64,000 bases of DNA, taken from contig NW_020653333.1 of the NCBI RefSeq assembly GCF_003589595.1, positions 64,802 to 128,801 on the forward strand, in the 5' to 3' direction. Both the position numbers and the translations under genes were made by a program. Positions 56,301 through 64,000 of the stretch are shown here, one piece after another. Under the pieces are notes generated by a model. The model made no database searches and had not been told where the DNA came from. It saw only the letters and a program-made list of their open reading frames with translations. Every line of letters begins with the position of its first letter. The stretch's first letter is position 1. This DNA is from Hyposmocoma kahamanoa (lineage: Eukaryota > Arthropoda > Insecta > Lepidoptera > Cosmopterigidae).

Positions 56301-59300
56301 AATGTCCATATGAAAAATGTGGAAAAAAAAAATTACAAAACAAGTAAATAACAAGTAAAAACAAGTAATTGCGAAATGGCGCACATTGTGGATGGCCAAT
56401 GTCTAGTAGTAGTGGTCTGCGATAGACTGATGATGAAGTAATTACAAAACATAATTAATTAAAAAATAAGTAATTACAAGTAATATGAAGCATGTCCAGA
56501 AATGGTATTACTATGAAATTCATATATCTTTGTGAAAATACTCCACTAATTTGTAAGAGATTAAAAACCCATTGACAAACATCAGAATTGTCCATAAAGT
56601 AAATGAACTTATTTAGCAAAATGAAGCGATTGTACAACATGAGCTGCCTGTACAAGGGCAACACTAAGTGTTAGTTGATATCATGACGATAATTTGTATT
56701 GAAAATTACCCTAAGTTCGTGGAGCAATGAACTGACTGTACCTGGCGTAGTTTAGTTTAGTTTATTTCTCTCTTCATTACAAATTTCATACAAATACAAT
56801 TACATGTCATTTTATACTAACTCTTCGAAAAGTGAGCGTCAGTTTACAAAATAATGAAGAAATAATTATATAATAGTGTACCTACATATACAAAATCAAG
56901 ATAATTAAATTAAACTAATAAATAATTGAATTAAACTAACAATGTCAAGTGTATACAGGAAATGTAAATATGTATTCTTTATAACTAATAAATGTATATT
57001 ACAGTATAATAATACTGTGAATGTCAAATTCATTAATAAAATATAAAAATTTTATTATTTATTAAGTACTTTTGAGAGTACTCTGTTACTGAGCAGTAAG
57101 ATTATGAATAGTCTATCGAGAGCAATGTATGGATAACATCAAGTGCACAGGCATATGTCTATACCACATAGGATAGAACGATCGGCTTAGCACAAGTACA
57201 GATAAAAGAAATACATAATATACATACATACATAATTACCCCCTTACTTAGATCACAACACTTCACCCAAGAAAAAGTGCCAAGAATTTCGCCTAGTGCT
57301 GACAGATACCCAAAGTAAATATTTGGTTTTACAATGTGGTATTGTTTTGCATTTGCCCTGATTACTGAAATAATGATTACTTTTGAACGAAGAGACAAAA
57401 TTGCTAACATGAACACATGGAGAAAGACAAACCGAAAAAAAATACGGCTGGTACATAAAAACAAACCAGGGCAATGGTACCAGAAAAAGATAATTTGTAG
57501 TCACTTCCGCCTACCTTTACGAGAATATACATTCTTCCCAGGTAGATCTTGGACAGTGTGCCAAACATTCTCTTGGGCAAAAGGCCTCGTCGCAAGTGAC
57601 GCAATACAAATGTGTCTTCTTCTTGATATCATTCCGTAGACACATGTGACAATATTTTCTCTTACTGCCCCGAGGCAGTTCAGGAACGTGCAAAGTACTC
57701 CTGTCCAGCCTCTGAACATCCGAACCAGTCACTGAAACTTCTTGTGGGTGGTGGTGGCGTTCCACAAGAGAATTAGCGAGTAGGTAGCGGAACTTGCAGT
57801 GCGTCATCACAGGAGCACCGCGTCGTCTGGTTGACGCGATAGCAGTATGAAAGCATTAAGCACACTGACATTCGGTAGCCTTTTGAGAATTTTCATGTAC
57901 CACTCTCATCATCTCTTTTTTTCTATCAACTACATTGAGAGTATTTGATCCTTAACATCAACACCTCCCATTGTGTTAATGTAATCTCGTACGGCCAGAG
58001 GCTTTACGAGATCAGGGCCTGCCTTTCTGCCCACGAAAGTTTCGTCGATGTCATAGGTGGAGATCATCGTCGCCATTTTGGAGTCCTTCCATGCTATGCA
58101 TGAAACGTCTCCGCTATGGCGAGCAATGATGGTCACCTTCGGCACATCCTTCGGAGCCTTCGCAATGTCCACTGGTACATATTTGCGATTAGGACGCAAT
58201 GTCCACTGGTACATATTTGCGATTAGGACGCAATGTTCCCAAGCAATCAAACCCCAAACTCTTCAGATACCTCGCCAAGGCTGGGCAATTATAAAAATTG
58301 TCCATCGTGACTAGGTATCCTTGATTTTCGAGGCCTTTCAGTAATTCAAGTGCCACTTGGGTACTTTTGCCCGCCAAGTCAACGCTAGGAGCGACGATGT
58401 CGGCGCGGTCGAAATTCTTCCCTGTGTAAATTTCAAATTTATACAAGTACCCAGTCCTCGATTCGCATAATTCGTAAGATTTAATACCAAAACGGGCGGC
58501 CTTTGATCTTATTGCTTGGACCCAGGACAGACGCCCCTTGAATAAGGTCAAAGACTCATCAATAGCTATATCTGGTTATAGAGAGAGGAACATTTTGAAT
58601 TCAAATGTTGGATGACTGGCGCAATCTTCGCCAATTTCGCTGACGACGTAGCCCGTCCAATAAGTGTCAAGCTCTGACTCGCATTAGAATTGTGTACAAA
58701 GTGAATGAACTTGCTTAGCAAAATGTAGCGAATATACGACATGAGCTGCCTGAACTTGGGCATTTCTAGGTAGCCGGTCGTTTTCTAGTATTCATGCTGA
58801 GACGTTGGTGAATCTATTCCCATGAAAATATAGATGGCAAAAAACAAGTACATCTCGTGTACATTGGTGTCCTTCCACCGGCGTAAGCGAGATGATGGTT
58901 TCAGTGTCCCTGTTGCTGTTTTCTGCTCGATCGTCTGCCTAGCGTATCGATTGGTTTCCAGCACGATATGCTCCATGAATTCTCTACTCCAAATATCAGT
59001 AAACGTTTCATAGGGCGTATAGTAATCCTTGACAGGTCCGGGGGTCGGACCCGAAACAACTTCGGGCTTCGCCCCGAACGTGTCAAAGTTATTCTGCCAA
59101 ATTAAATCAGCCGATACGGGATTCAGACGATCGGCAGCGTCATCTATTACTCTAGATACACTGTTGATAATGTTATGCTCGGGTTCATTCAGCTCATCGT
59201 TGTCCGGAATATTTCGATCTGTCCCAGCGGAGACTACGAATTCATCGAAGTCAAACTCGTCGTCAAAATCTGAATCGAATTCGCTGCCTTCGTTGTCAAT

Positions 59301-62300
59301 TTGTACAGTACGCCTGGATTTTTGCACCATCCCTGGTGGGGATGGGCGAACTGGGCTGACTCCAGAGGCCGACACCGATGCCTTTGGGGAGCCACTAGGC
59401 ACAGCCTGTAAAACAGGTTCCACAGGCTGAAGCATAAAGGCCCCAGATACAGCATCGACGACTGCCTCTGGCTTCACAGGCTTACTGCACAAATGAGGTA
59501 CAGGTTCGACATCTACCACCACCTCCGCATTCCCAAACCATTTCTGGACATGGTCCGAATGTTCTACCGCCGCCGCTTCACCCTCCTCTTCGTCCAAGTT
59601 CATCGCTGCCGCACGTTTAATAGGTAAGACGCTGAAAAATAAAACATATTAAAATTAGTAAACAATCTTTGTAAAAGCTTACGTACGTACGGCATTGGAT
59701 ATTTTTTGACTTCTTTTGTATCATACGGGACTAATAAGTCGTGCGCCTGGTAGTAAGCGACAAGCCTATCCATAACTGTTGCAGTGCTACCCAGAGCTTT
59801 AAATCGCATAGATCTAAAGGGCACTGCCACGACGCCCGTCACCCTGAGACGTAAGTTGACAAGTCCCATGCGCCTATAATTTCACCAGCACCCTTATCCT
59901 TCAAAACCAGCACGCAGTAATGGTAGCATAGTAATGGTACCATTACTGCGTATTTATTTATTTATGTTGCTGGTATTTATTAAGTAAGGTAATATATGTA
60001 TAAATAAGATAAGCCACTTCACAAAGAGATCTATTGCTACTAAAACGACTTACAATGAGAAATGGGCATAGCTATGTCTAACCAACACGTTTACTAATTT
60101 CACTTACTGGATGGACTGCTGCAGAGTATCCTTCTGGGGAAGACGACGCACAGAACCCCAAGGAAGTCGAAAACTCTCGGATGCTGTTTGGACTCCGTAA
60201 AAAGACAAAATTTTTTAGAGCATTTGTCTTCATTATGTGTCATTTGAATATACGTATCTATGTAAACACTTTATTGTTCAATAAAACAAATTACAAATTT
60301 TTATAATTACGAGAGTGTATAAAGGCGAGTTTATCCCATAAAGGGATTTCTACCAGCTAACCTTTAAATAATTGAAAGAAAAGGTTATTCTTGAGTAGGC
60401 AATAAAATCTAATAACTCATGAAATTGTATGCCACATATTCAATAATTACAAGGACAAATTTATTATATTATATCAAATGTATACATACAATTCTTATAT
60501 ATTTAGTACATGTTGATACCACAATACATATAACATATATAATAAAATGAATGTATAAAATAAAAATACAAATAAATATACGAAATGTAAATAAATGTTT
60601 TGTAAACTCTGACATGAGGAATCTGAATAATCCCAAGACTTCAAAAGGGCATATCTGAAAGCCCGAACCGAAGTGACTGTCTGACCTGATCTGGGAGAAG
60701 GTTCCAAATACGAGCAGCATTCGCTGTCAAGGATTCCGCATATTTTTGAGAACTGTGTTGTGGATGGACGAGGGTCAAATTAGTACCTTTAATATAATTG
60801 TAATAAAATAATGCTAATATTATATAATACTCACAGAACGAGCTGCCACAATTTTAGTTCCGGCTCCACCTGAGGTGAGTAGACGTAAGAACCTCGGGTA
60901 GCCTCCTGGCAGATAAGTTGGGTACTAGTTGAGAATATCGGCCCCCGGGAGGTTAAAGATCCCGGCGTCACTAAGCGTGACCGAGACCGGGACAGGGACC
61001 GGGCCATCATTGCTCTTTACTAAAACAATAATAATGAGTGCGTTTTCGAACATATTTGTGACCAATTTCCTCAAAAACTATCAGGCACAGAATAAAATTT
61101 ATAAGAACAAAAATGTATTTTGGTTTAAAAACTACTCGTATATGCATAAAAAGTAACTAATAATAACATTTAAAAATTCATAATTTTTTTGCTGTCCTAA
61201 GAAATATTTTCTGGTCTAATTTTCTCGCAAACTATCGACCGCAAAGGAAAAGTTATATGTATAACCAGAAAGTGTTTATTTAATAACAATTTTTTATCGG
61301 CTGGGATGAAGAATTATAAGTAACTGCCTCCGTGGCCGAACGGTTACCATGCCGGACTGCCACGCAGAGGTCCCAGGTTCGATTCCCGGGCCGGGAGAAA
61401 TATTGTATGGCCTACATTTATTTCTCTCGTGAGTTTGGGTGTAATTTGTGGTTGTCTATGTGTGTGTCCATGGCACCAGCGACACAGGGTTTCCCTAGCG
61501 CGGGGCTATGTTGATTGTGAGCGTTATTGTGAGCGTTATTATAAGAATAAAAAGCATTTATTTACGTGTTGAAGTGTAAAATAGTATGAAAATTTTAAAG
61601 AAATGTTCATGTGGAAAAAATCTACCTCTGCGGCCGAATGGTTACCATGCCGGACAGCCACGCACAGGTCCCAGGTTCGATTCCCGGGCCGGGAGAAGTA
61701 TTTACATGGCCTACATTTATTTCTCTCGTGAGTTTGGGTGTAACTTGGGTGTACTTGAGAACACAATGGCGGCCTTTGTATTCTAAAATAAAATAAATAA
61801 ATTAAATAAAAAATTGTCATCGCACAAGGCCAGTCCCCTGATTGGCTAAAACCAAAGCGGTCGGCGCTTACCAACATTAAACATTTTAAAATAATACTCA
61901 AATCACGGCGTTTGCGTTATAGACAATTTATGCCTATGAGACGCGTCACGGGATTCATATTCGTCATATCAATATTCGGGACCAGGAATGGGAATTGAAC
62001 ACGCAACTTTTAATTATATAATTGTAACTGTTTCATTGAAAAAACCGATCTCAAAAGTTTGCTTATCGGATTTTTATGGGATCCCCTCATCAGATTCTGA
62101 CTTGGTAACAATGGGACCACCACGAGAGTGCACCCTTTCAAACAAAAAGAATTTTCAAAATCGGTCTGCAATTGACGGAGAAATCTGAAAACATACATAC
62201 AGCCGAACGTATAACCTCCTCCTTTTTTAAGTCGGTTAATGATTAGGCATAAATATACAATACACATTTAAGCCAATCCTAAAAATAATATATTTTTATA

Positions 62301-62900
62301 AACGAATATTAATTATATTTATACGAATACGAAACTTTGAATCGACTTTTTTGCAAATGGCACTTTTTATATCGGTGCGTATTCTCCAATGACGTCACAT
62401 CAATCGATGCCTCAGTCGGCAATTCGCGCGCCGATTGGCACACGCGACAGAATTATGCAATTCTGTTTCTTGACAAATAAAAATGTGTTCTGAGAGGAGT
62501 GGATGAAAATTGTAAAAGTGCTTGATATTTTTTTTATCGGTAGGAATAACATTCCTCTTTAAAGAATGAAGTCTTTTTTTTTGTATTTTTATCAATGGAA
62601 CAGATTTCCCTATAGACAGCCCTTTGAAGTCACTTGAAGAACTTTGCTCTACAAATGCTAACTACAGCTAGCTAATGCAAATATGTGCGTGCGTAATTTC
62701 ATCCGCGTGAGATTTTTTTCTTATGTTACAGTTTGATATTCATCCAATGCTGCTCACGATACAAGTGGACATGCGCGATAATCGAAAGATTCATGTAGCT
62801 GTATTAGGAGGGTTCGTAGCTACTGGTTTCCTCTTCGCCGTCACCACAGCTCTCGCTGCTGTCCGTTACGGTCAGAATGTCGAAAACAATATTCTTCAAG
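50140..62900 (+). CDS. AAAP-family amino-acid transporter, N-terminal ~300 residues (gene continues beyond the window)
   Basis: Six exons (50140-50345, 51198-51318, 51499-51611, 53148-53280, 53743-53905, 62732-62900) have GT..AG borders and join in one phase. Start: the ATG at 50150 (MKLLRVIDSLQGG) gives a 39-residue cytosolic tail before TM1. The exon itself begins at an acceptor 10 bases earlier, so an upstream 5' UTR or coding exon must exist. The GGLSVLFTILCIVDLFG..ALP entry to TM1 and the FDIHPMLLTIQVDM segment fit the Aa_trans (AAAP; SLC32/36/38 and AVT-like) fold. About seven of an expected 9-11 membrane segments are present. Family members move amino acids, often with protons, across vesicle, lysosome or plasma membranes. 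The substrate cannot be told. About 150 residues should lie to the right of 64000. Confidence 0.85.
50395..50505 (-). mobile_element. Penelope-like terminal-repeat fragment in transporter intron 1
   Basis: GGTCTTTACAGGCGCTATGG, then TCAGTC, and the CTAAATTGCGTGTATTTATT, then TTTTAAAA block match the family repeat with many changes. Confidence 0.5.
50656..50872. mobile_element. 217-bp hAT-type MITE in transporter intron 1
   Basis: CAGAGTTTCTTAACC (50656-50670) is inverted exactly as GGTTAAGAAACTCTG (50858-50872). Flanking 8-mers GTCTAGGA and GCCTAGAA agree at 6 of 8 positions. Confidence 0.8.
51198..51318 (+). CDS. AAAP transporter exon 2
   Basis: Acceptor TTTTGCTGTAG, donor GTACGT. It encodes GIYGLPLVMAVFSLQLYTAV, a TM2 segment, and a loop ending in ITPNIREKN. 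Confidence 0.88.
51499..51611 (+). CDS. AAAP transporter exon 3
   Basis: Acceptor CTCCTTAG, donor GTAAGT. It encodes FPYAAVAELAFGKHARR, the family's conserved YPxLAxxAFG-like motif, then TM3 (TFLIDATVFGAGVPNFIF). Confidence 0.9.
51775..52215 (+). repeat. Dispersed repeat family D, longest continuous copy
   Basis: It runs from CTCTAGTAGGCACGCGATC through the GC-rich GCGGCACTCGGTGCCCCC / CGCACACCCTGCACCATAGG core and CCATAGCCGTTCACA to AAGAGTAGTGGCTC. It lies in the transporter intron after exon 3. Confidence 0.7.
52262..52355 (+). repeat. Second, short family D copy in tandem
   Basis: GAGCGGCGCTCGGCGCCCCC, then TATGGCCCTGCGCC and CGCACACCCTGCACCATGGG repeat only the GC-rich core, 50 bases after the long copy. 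Confidence 0.7.
52568..53096. mobile_element. Possible aged hAT-type element before transporter exon 4
   Basis: CACTGATTCCCAAAGTGGTG at the left resembles a hAT end, and AAAAAGTTTGTGCACTC at the right is a poor inverse of it. The call is weak. Confidence 0.25.
53148..53280 (+). CDS. AAAP transporter exon 4
   Basis: Acceptor TTTCAATTACAG, donor GTTAGT. It encodes SQSMQLFWWKITGGEVG, then TM4 (CIWMLLIGLLLCPVMWLG) and SPKDM. Confidence 0.88.
53743..53905 (+). CDS. AAAP transporter exon 5
   Basis: Acceptor AATTTCCAG, donor GTGAGT. It encodes TM5 (TSVCIVLTVAFCTWTCILL), a loop with NESN and NIS sequons, and the start of TM6 (FLVAYGIIAFQ). It ends between codons. Confidence 0.88.
54600..54940 (+). 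repeat. Dispersed repeat family C
   Basis: It carries GAGGAGGTTCTCAATTCGAC, GCGATAACTCC, TTTTGTTGGAAAGAGGG, GCACTTTCCGGTAACCG and TTTTGAGGTCGGTTTTTTTA, in the same order as at 31995-32310. It lies in the large transporter intron. Confidence 0.7.
54945..55035 (+). mobile_element. tRNA-derived SINE fragment (family S6)
   Basis: A B-box GGGTTCAATTCCCATTCCCA is followed by GACATTGATATGACGA. The same pairing of B-box and tail occurs inverted at 61905-62012 and, more diverged, at 55990-56080. Confidence 0.55.
55036..55989. other. Intronic DNA without recognised features
   Basis: No repeat was matched. A GC-richer patch (TTAACGGCGCCGGTCGTTCT, near 55357) is unexplained. Confidence 0.35.
55990..56080 (+). 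mobile_element. tRNA-derived SINE fragment (family S6)
   Basis: GTCTAGTGTACAAGTTGAGG, then a B-box-like GGTTGGATTCC and GAATATTGATATGATAAATA. Confidence 0.45.
56272..56407. repeat. Spaced duplication of a ~40-bp unit
   Basis: ATTGCGAAATGGCACACAT, then GGCCAATGTC (56272-56312) returns at 56367-56407 with a few changes, 95 bases on. Confidence 0.6.
56455..56664 (-). pseudogene. Small piggyBac transposase fragment
   Basis: LPLYRQLMLYNRFILLNKFI, then YFMDNSD corresponds to the same region of piggyBac transposase as MPKFRQLMSYIRYILLSKFI in the larger relic at 57517-59603. It has diverged, so it is a separate insertion. The remainder is unrecognisable. Confidence 0.55.
56752..57000 (-). mobile_element. 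LINE 3' end fragment
   Basis: On the minus strand GAGAGAAATAAACTAAACTA, then AACTA forms a tandem 3' tail following an AATAAA-like word. The upstream part encodes nothing recognisable. Confidence 0.4.
57517..59603 (-). pseudogene. piggyBac-type transposase, multiply broken
   Basis: It begins at MNLDEEEGEAAAVEHSD (59603). The acidic N-terminus leads to YYTPYETFTDIWSREFMEHI, where the DDE_Tnp_1_7 domain starts. Motifs in order are IDESLTLFKGRLS (first Asp), YLVTMDNFYN (second) and MGGVDVKDQ (third), so all three catalytic Asp codons survive. The Cys-rich C-terminus (CHMCLRNDIKKKTHLYCVTC, then FCPREC) is the usual zinc-binding tail. Lesions are a stop (TAG) at 58785-58787, where relatives have Trp, a frameshift near 58570, a 34-bp tandem duplication at 58167-58234, and a stop after KDQILSM (57930). 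It lies antisense in the 8.8-kb transporter intron. Element ends were not identified. Confidence 0.88.
58167..58234. repeat. 34-bp exact tandem duplication in the piggyBac relic
   Basis: The 34 bases starting GTCCACTGGTACATATTTGC at 58167 are repeated without change from 58201. Because 34 is not a multiple of 3, it shifts the frame after RPNRKYVPVDIA. Confidence 0.95.
59736..59950 (-). repeat. Dispersed repeat family B
   Basis: An inverted copy from AATAAGTCGTGCGCCTGGTA through CCCTGAGACGTAAGTTGACA to AACCAGCACGCAGTAATGG. It lies next to the N-terminus of the piggyBac relic. Confidence 0.7.
60237..60790 (-). mobile_element. LINE 3' fragment (Jockey/CR1-group)
   Basis: On the minus strand HPQHSSQKYAESLTANAARI, then WNLLPDQ, is the C-terminal end of a LINE reverse-transcriptase protein, continued after a frameshift by SVTSVRAFRYALLKSW. 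A 3' UTR follows with GGTAGAAATCCCTTTATGGG, then ATAAACTCGCC and AATAAAGTGTTTACATAG. It belongs to a different family from the LINE at 7135-10712. Confidence 0.75.
60791..61323. other. Intronic DNA; unexplained GC-rich patch
   Basis: The patch at 60855-61010 (with ACGTAAGAACCTCGGGTAGC and GATCCCGGCGTCACTAAGCG) may be an unknown SINE or LINE piece. No gene seen. Confidence 0.35.
61324..61533 (+). mobile_element. tRNA-derived SINE (family S1), near consensus
   Basis: Full-length. The A box TGGCCGAACGG, B box GGTTCGATTCC and body are nearly identical to 44436-44641. GAGCGTTATT is repeated at its end. Confidence 0.9.
61622..61815 (+). mobile_element. tRNA-derived SINE (family S1) with a different 3' half
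   Basis: The head (GCGGCCGAATGG, GGTTCGATTCCCGGGCCGGG) and first body part are those of family S1. After GAGTTTGGGTGTAAC the sequence changes to TTGGGTGTACTTGAGAACAC and an (AAATA)n tail. It lies 90 bases after another S1 copy in the same orientation. Confidence 0.8.
61905..62012 (-). mobile_element. tRNA-derived SINE fragment (family S6)
   Basis: On the minus strand GTGTTCAATTCCCATTCCTG, then GTCCCGAATATTGATATGAC and GACGCGTCTCATAGGCATAA. Confidence 0.55.
62035..62240 (+). repeat. AAGTCGGTT-type repeat, second subfamily
   Basis: AACCGATCTCAAAAGTTTGC to ACATACATACAGCCGAACGT and CCTTTTTTAAGTCGGTTAAT, in the same order as in 23898-24465 but without the internal duplication. Confidence 0.65.
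62241..62731. other. End of the large transporter intron
   Basis: No repeat recognised. The last bases form the pyrimidine tract and acceptor of exon 6. Confidence 0.4.
62732..62900 (+). CDS. AAAP transporter exon 6
   Basis: Acceptor TTCTTATGTTACAG, donor GTGAAT. It begins between codons with FDIHPMLLTIQVDMRDNRK, directly completing TM6 of the preceding exon, then TM7 (VAVLGGFVATGFLFAVTTAL). It ends one base into a codon, so at least one more exon follows. Confidence 0.88.
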
Positions 62901-62967
62901 GTGAATTACTTACGCTGTAGTCTTCATCGTTTTATCAACTGTCTTTACAATATTTCTACGATAATAA

Positions 62968-63273
62968 AGCAGTAGAGATCCTTGTGAAAGAGTTCGTCCA
63001 GGGAAGTGTACTGCCACCTTACCTATTTTTGCCGCCAAGCAGTAATGTGAGCATTACTGCATTCCGGTTTTGCAGGGTAAGGGTGCTGGTGAAATTACAG
63101 GCACATGGGATTTGTCAACGTATGTCTCAGGGTGACGGACGCAGTAGCAGTGCCCAAAAGATCTTTGCGATTTAAAGCTCTGAATGGCTCTGCAACTGTA
63201 ATGAATAAGCATGTCGCTTACCACCAGGCGCACTATACATAGAATAAGTCGTCCCGTCAATTAGTATTACAAA
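62968..63273 (+). repeat. Dispersed repeat family B, reference copy
   Basis: The full order is: GTAGAGATCCTTGTGAAAGA, GTCCAGGGAAGTGTACTGCC, GCCGCCAAGCAGTAATGTGA, GGGTGCTGGTGAAATTACAG, ATGTCTCAGGGTGACGG, AAGATCTTTGCGATTTAAAG, ATGGCTCTGCAACTGTAATG, TCGCTTACCACCAGGCGCAC and GTCCCGTCAATTAGTATTAC, with a short A run. It has no tRNA head and no coding potential, and its class is unknown. It is intronic if the transporter continues. Confidence 0.75.
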
Positions 63274-63442
63274 AAAACATAGTATAATATAATAAGTAGT
63301 GTAACTACTTAAATGTAGCAACGCGGTTTCTTGGTGCGCTCGCCCTGCGCGCACCGTGTACAGACTTGTAATGAAAGAGACTCAGTTTCTTAAGGCCTAT
63401 TAAAAAGACGATAATTTATAACGCCACTTTTTGTATGATAGG

Positions 63443-63664
63443 TACTAAGTGACGGAACAAACGATCAGCGACACGCCTATCCATAACTTAGGTATATGTA
63501 CATACTTAATTAATGGTAACCAAAATGTAAAATTAACATTACTCCGCCTTTGTACCCTGTGGTACATGATACTTTACCAACTACTACTCGTATTAGACCT
63601 ATATGTAACATGTTTTGTAATAAACGATATTATTATTTTTATTAACAGTTGCAGTACCACTCAG
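63443..63664 (-). repeat. Dispersed repeat family B, interrupted
   Basis: AAGTGACGGAACAAACGATC, then GACACGCCTATCCATAAC, precedes a ~155-bp AT-rich interruption. CAGTTGCAGTACCACTCAG resumes at 63646. The AACAG here mimics a splice acceptor but belongs to the repeat. Confidence 0.55.
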
Positions 63665-64000
63665 TTTTGGGGTGTAGTGGGGCGCCAGGTACCCGAAATG
63701 TGCTGTCAACTGATCCTTCAGGGAGGTGCACAGCGTGGGTATAAGCGGCCTACAACTCTCGCCAGTGGCTCCAAGTAGCTGCGTGTGCACGCAGCGGCCA
63801 CACCCCGGCAAACCACGTTTTGTACGTGGGCTAAACCTGGTCGAGGACACGCTTGCTCCGGCAGGCAAATCTATTTGCGGACACCACCCGCATTGTGCGC
63901 GAAGCCTGGCTTAGTGCAGAAGGCAAACCGCGCTGATAAGCAATTGGTTTTTGGCTAATCCAGCGAGTCAGCAAGACAAAGTTGAGGGCCCAGGGCGGCA
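63665..64000. other. GC-rich unidentified segment at the window edge
   Basis: Its composition changes sharply to GC-rich. Open frames on both strands are not recognisable. It could be the 5' leader of a LINE (compare the leader at 7195-7500) or a repeat cut by the window end. Confidence 0.35.

Noticed and set aside
61324..61400. Functional tRNA gene
   Set aside because: The A and B boxes are good, but the head is fused to the recurrent S1 body found at six places. It is a SINE head.
63636..63690. Strong-looking splice acceptor (TTTTTATTAACAG) followed by an open VAVPLSF frame, as a possible next transporter exon
   Set aside because: CAGTTGCAGTACCACTCAG is part of a family B repeat, and the frame meets a stop after nine codons.

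Overview
This window is animal nuclear DNA, most likely from a moth or butterfly (Lepidoptera). It is AT-rich, intron-containing and packed with dispersed repeats. The lepidopteran call rests on repeat types I recognise: tRNA-derived SINEs, an RTE-type LINE ending in a GATGATGAT tail, Penelope-like elements, DD41D mariner, piggyBac and hAT MITEs. It is an inference, not a search result. A 10-base N run at 14291-14300 shows this is a draft assembly.

Only two host genes can be supported, both in the right third. On the minus strand, 41620-42276 encodes a lysine-rich, coiled-coil nucleolar protein of the CCDC59/TAP26 (Fyv7-like rRNA-processing) family. A good acceptor just upstream of its ATG and a strong donor at 45244 suggest a non-coding first exon about 3 kb away, in a GC-richer promoter-like segment. 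On the plus strand, six exons from 50140 to 62900 join in phase into the N-terminal ~300 residues (about seven membrane segments) of an AAAP-family amino-acid transporter. The gene runs off the right edge. Its last visible intron (53906-62731) is 8.8 kb and is filled with repeats, including a ruined piggyBac.

The left 41 kb shows no convincing host gene, apart from two GC-rich minus-strand islands at 236-405 and 1539-1708 that might be exons of a neighbour. It is a mosaic of transposons. The most complete is a LINE at about 7.1-10.7 kb with an uninterrupted 1048-codon endonuclease/reverse-transcriptase ORF and a 19-A tail. A mariner at 35763-37040 has perfect 20-bp terminal repeats but a broken transposase. 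A foldback-type element at 31454-32815 has inverted arms built from 17-bp minisatellites. Several insertions still show target-site duplications (30019/30575, 37993/38300, 26730/27058, 50648/50873), so part of the insertion order can be read.

The item most worth following up is the Penelope-like family. A truncated copy at 48825-49968 keeps a GIY-YIG endonuclease domain, and at least nine terminal-repeat fragments are scattered over the window. The terminal repeat contains a hammerhead-ribozyme-like core with a swapped C3/G8 pair.
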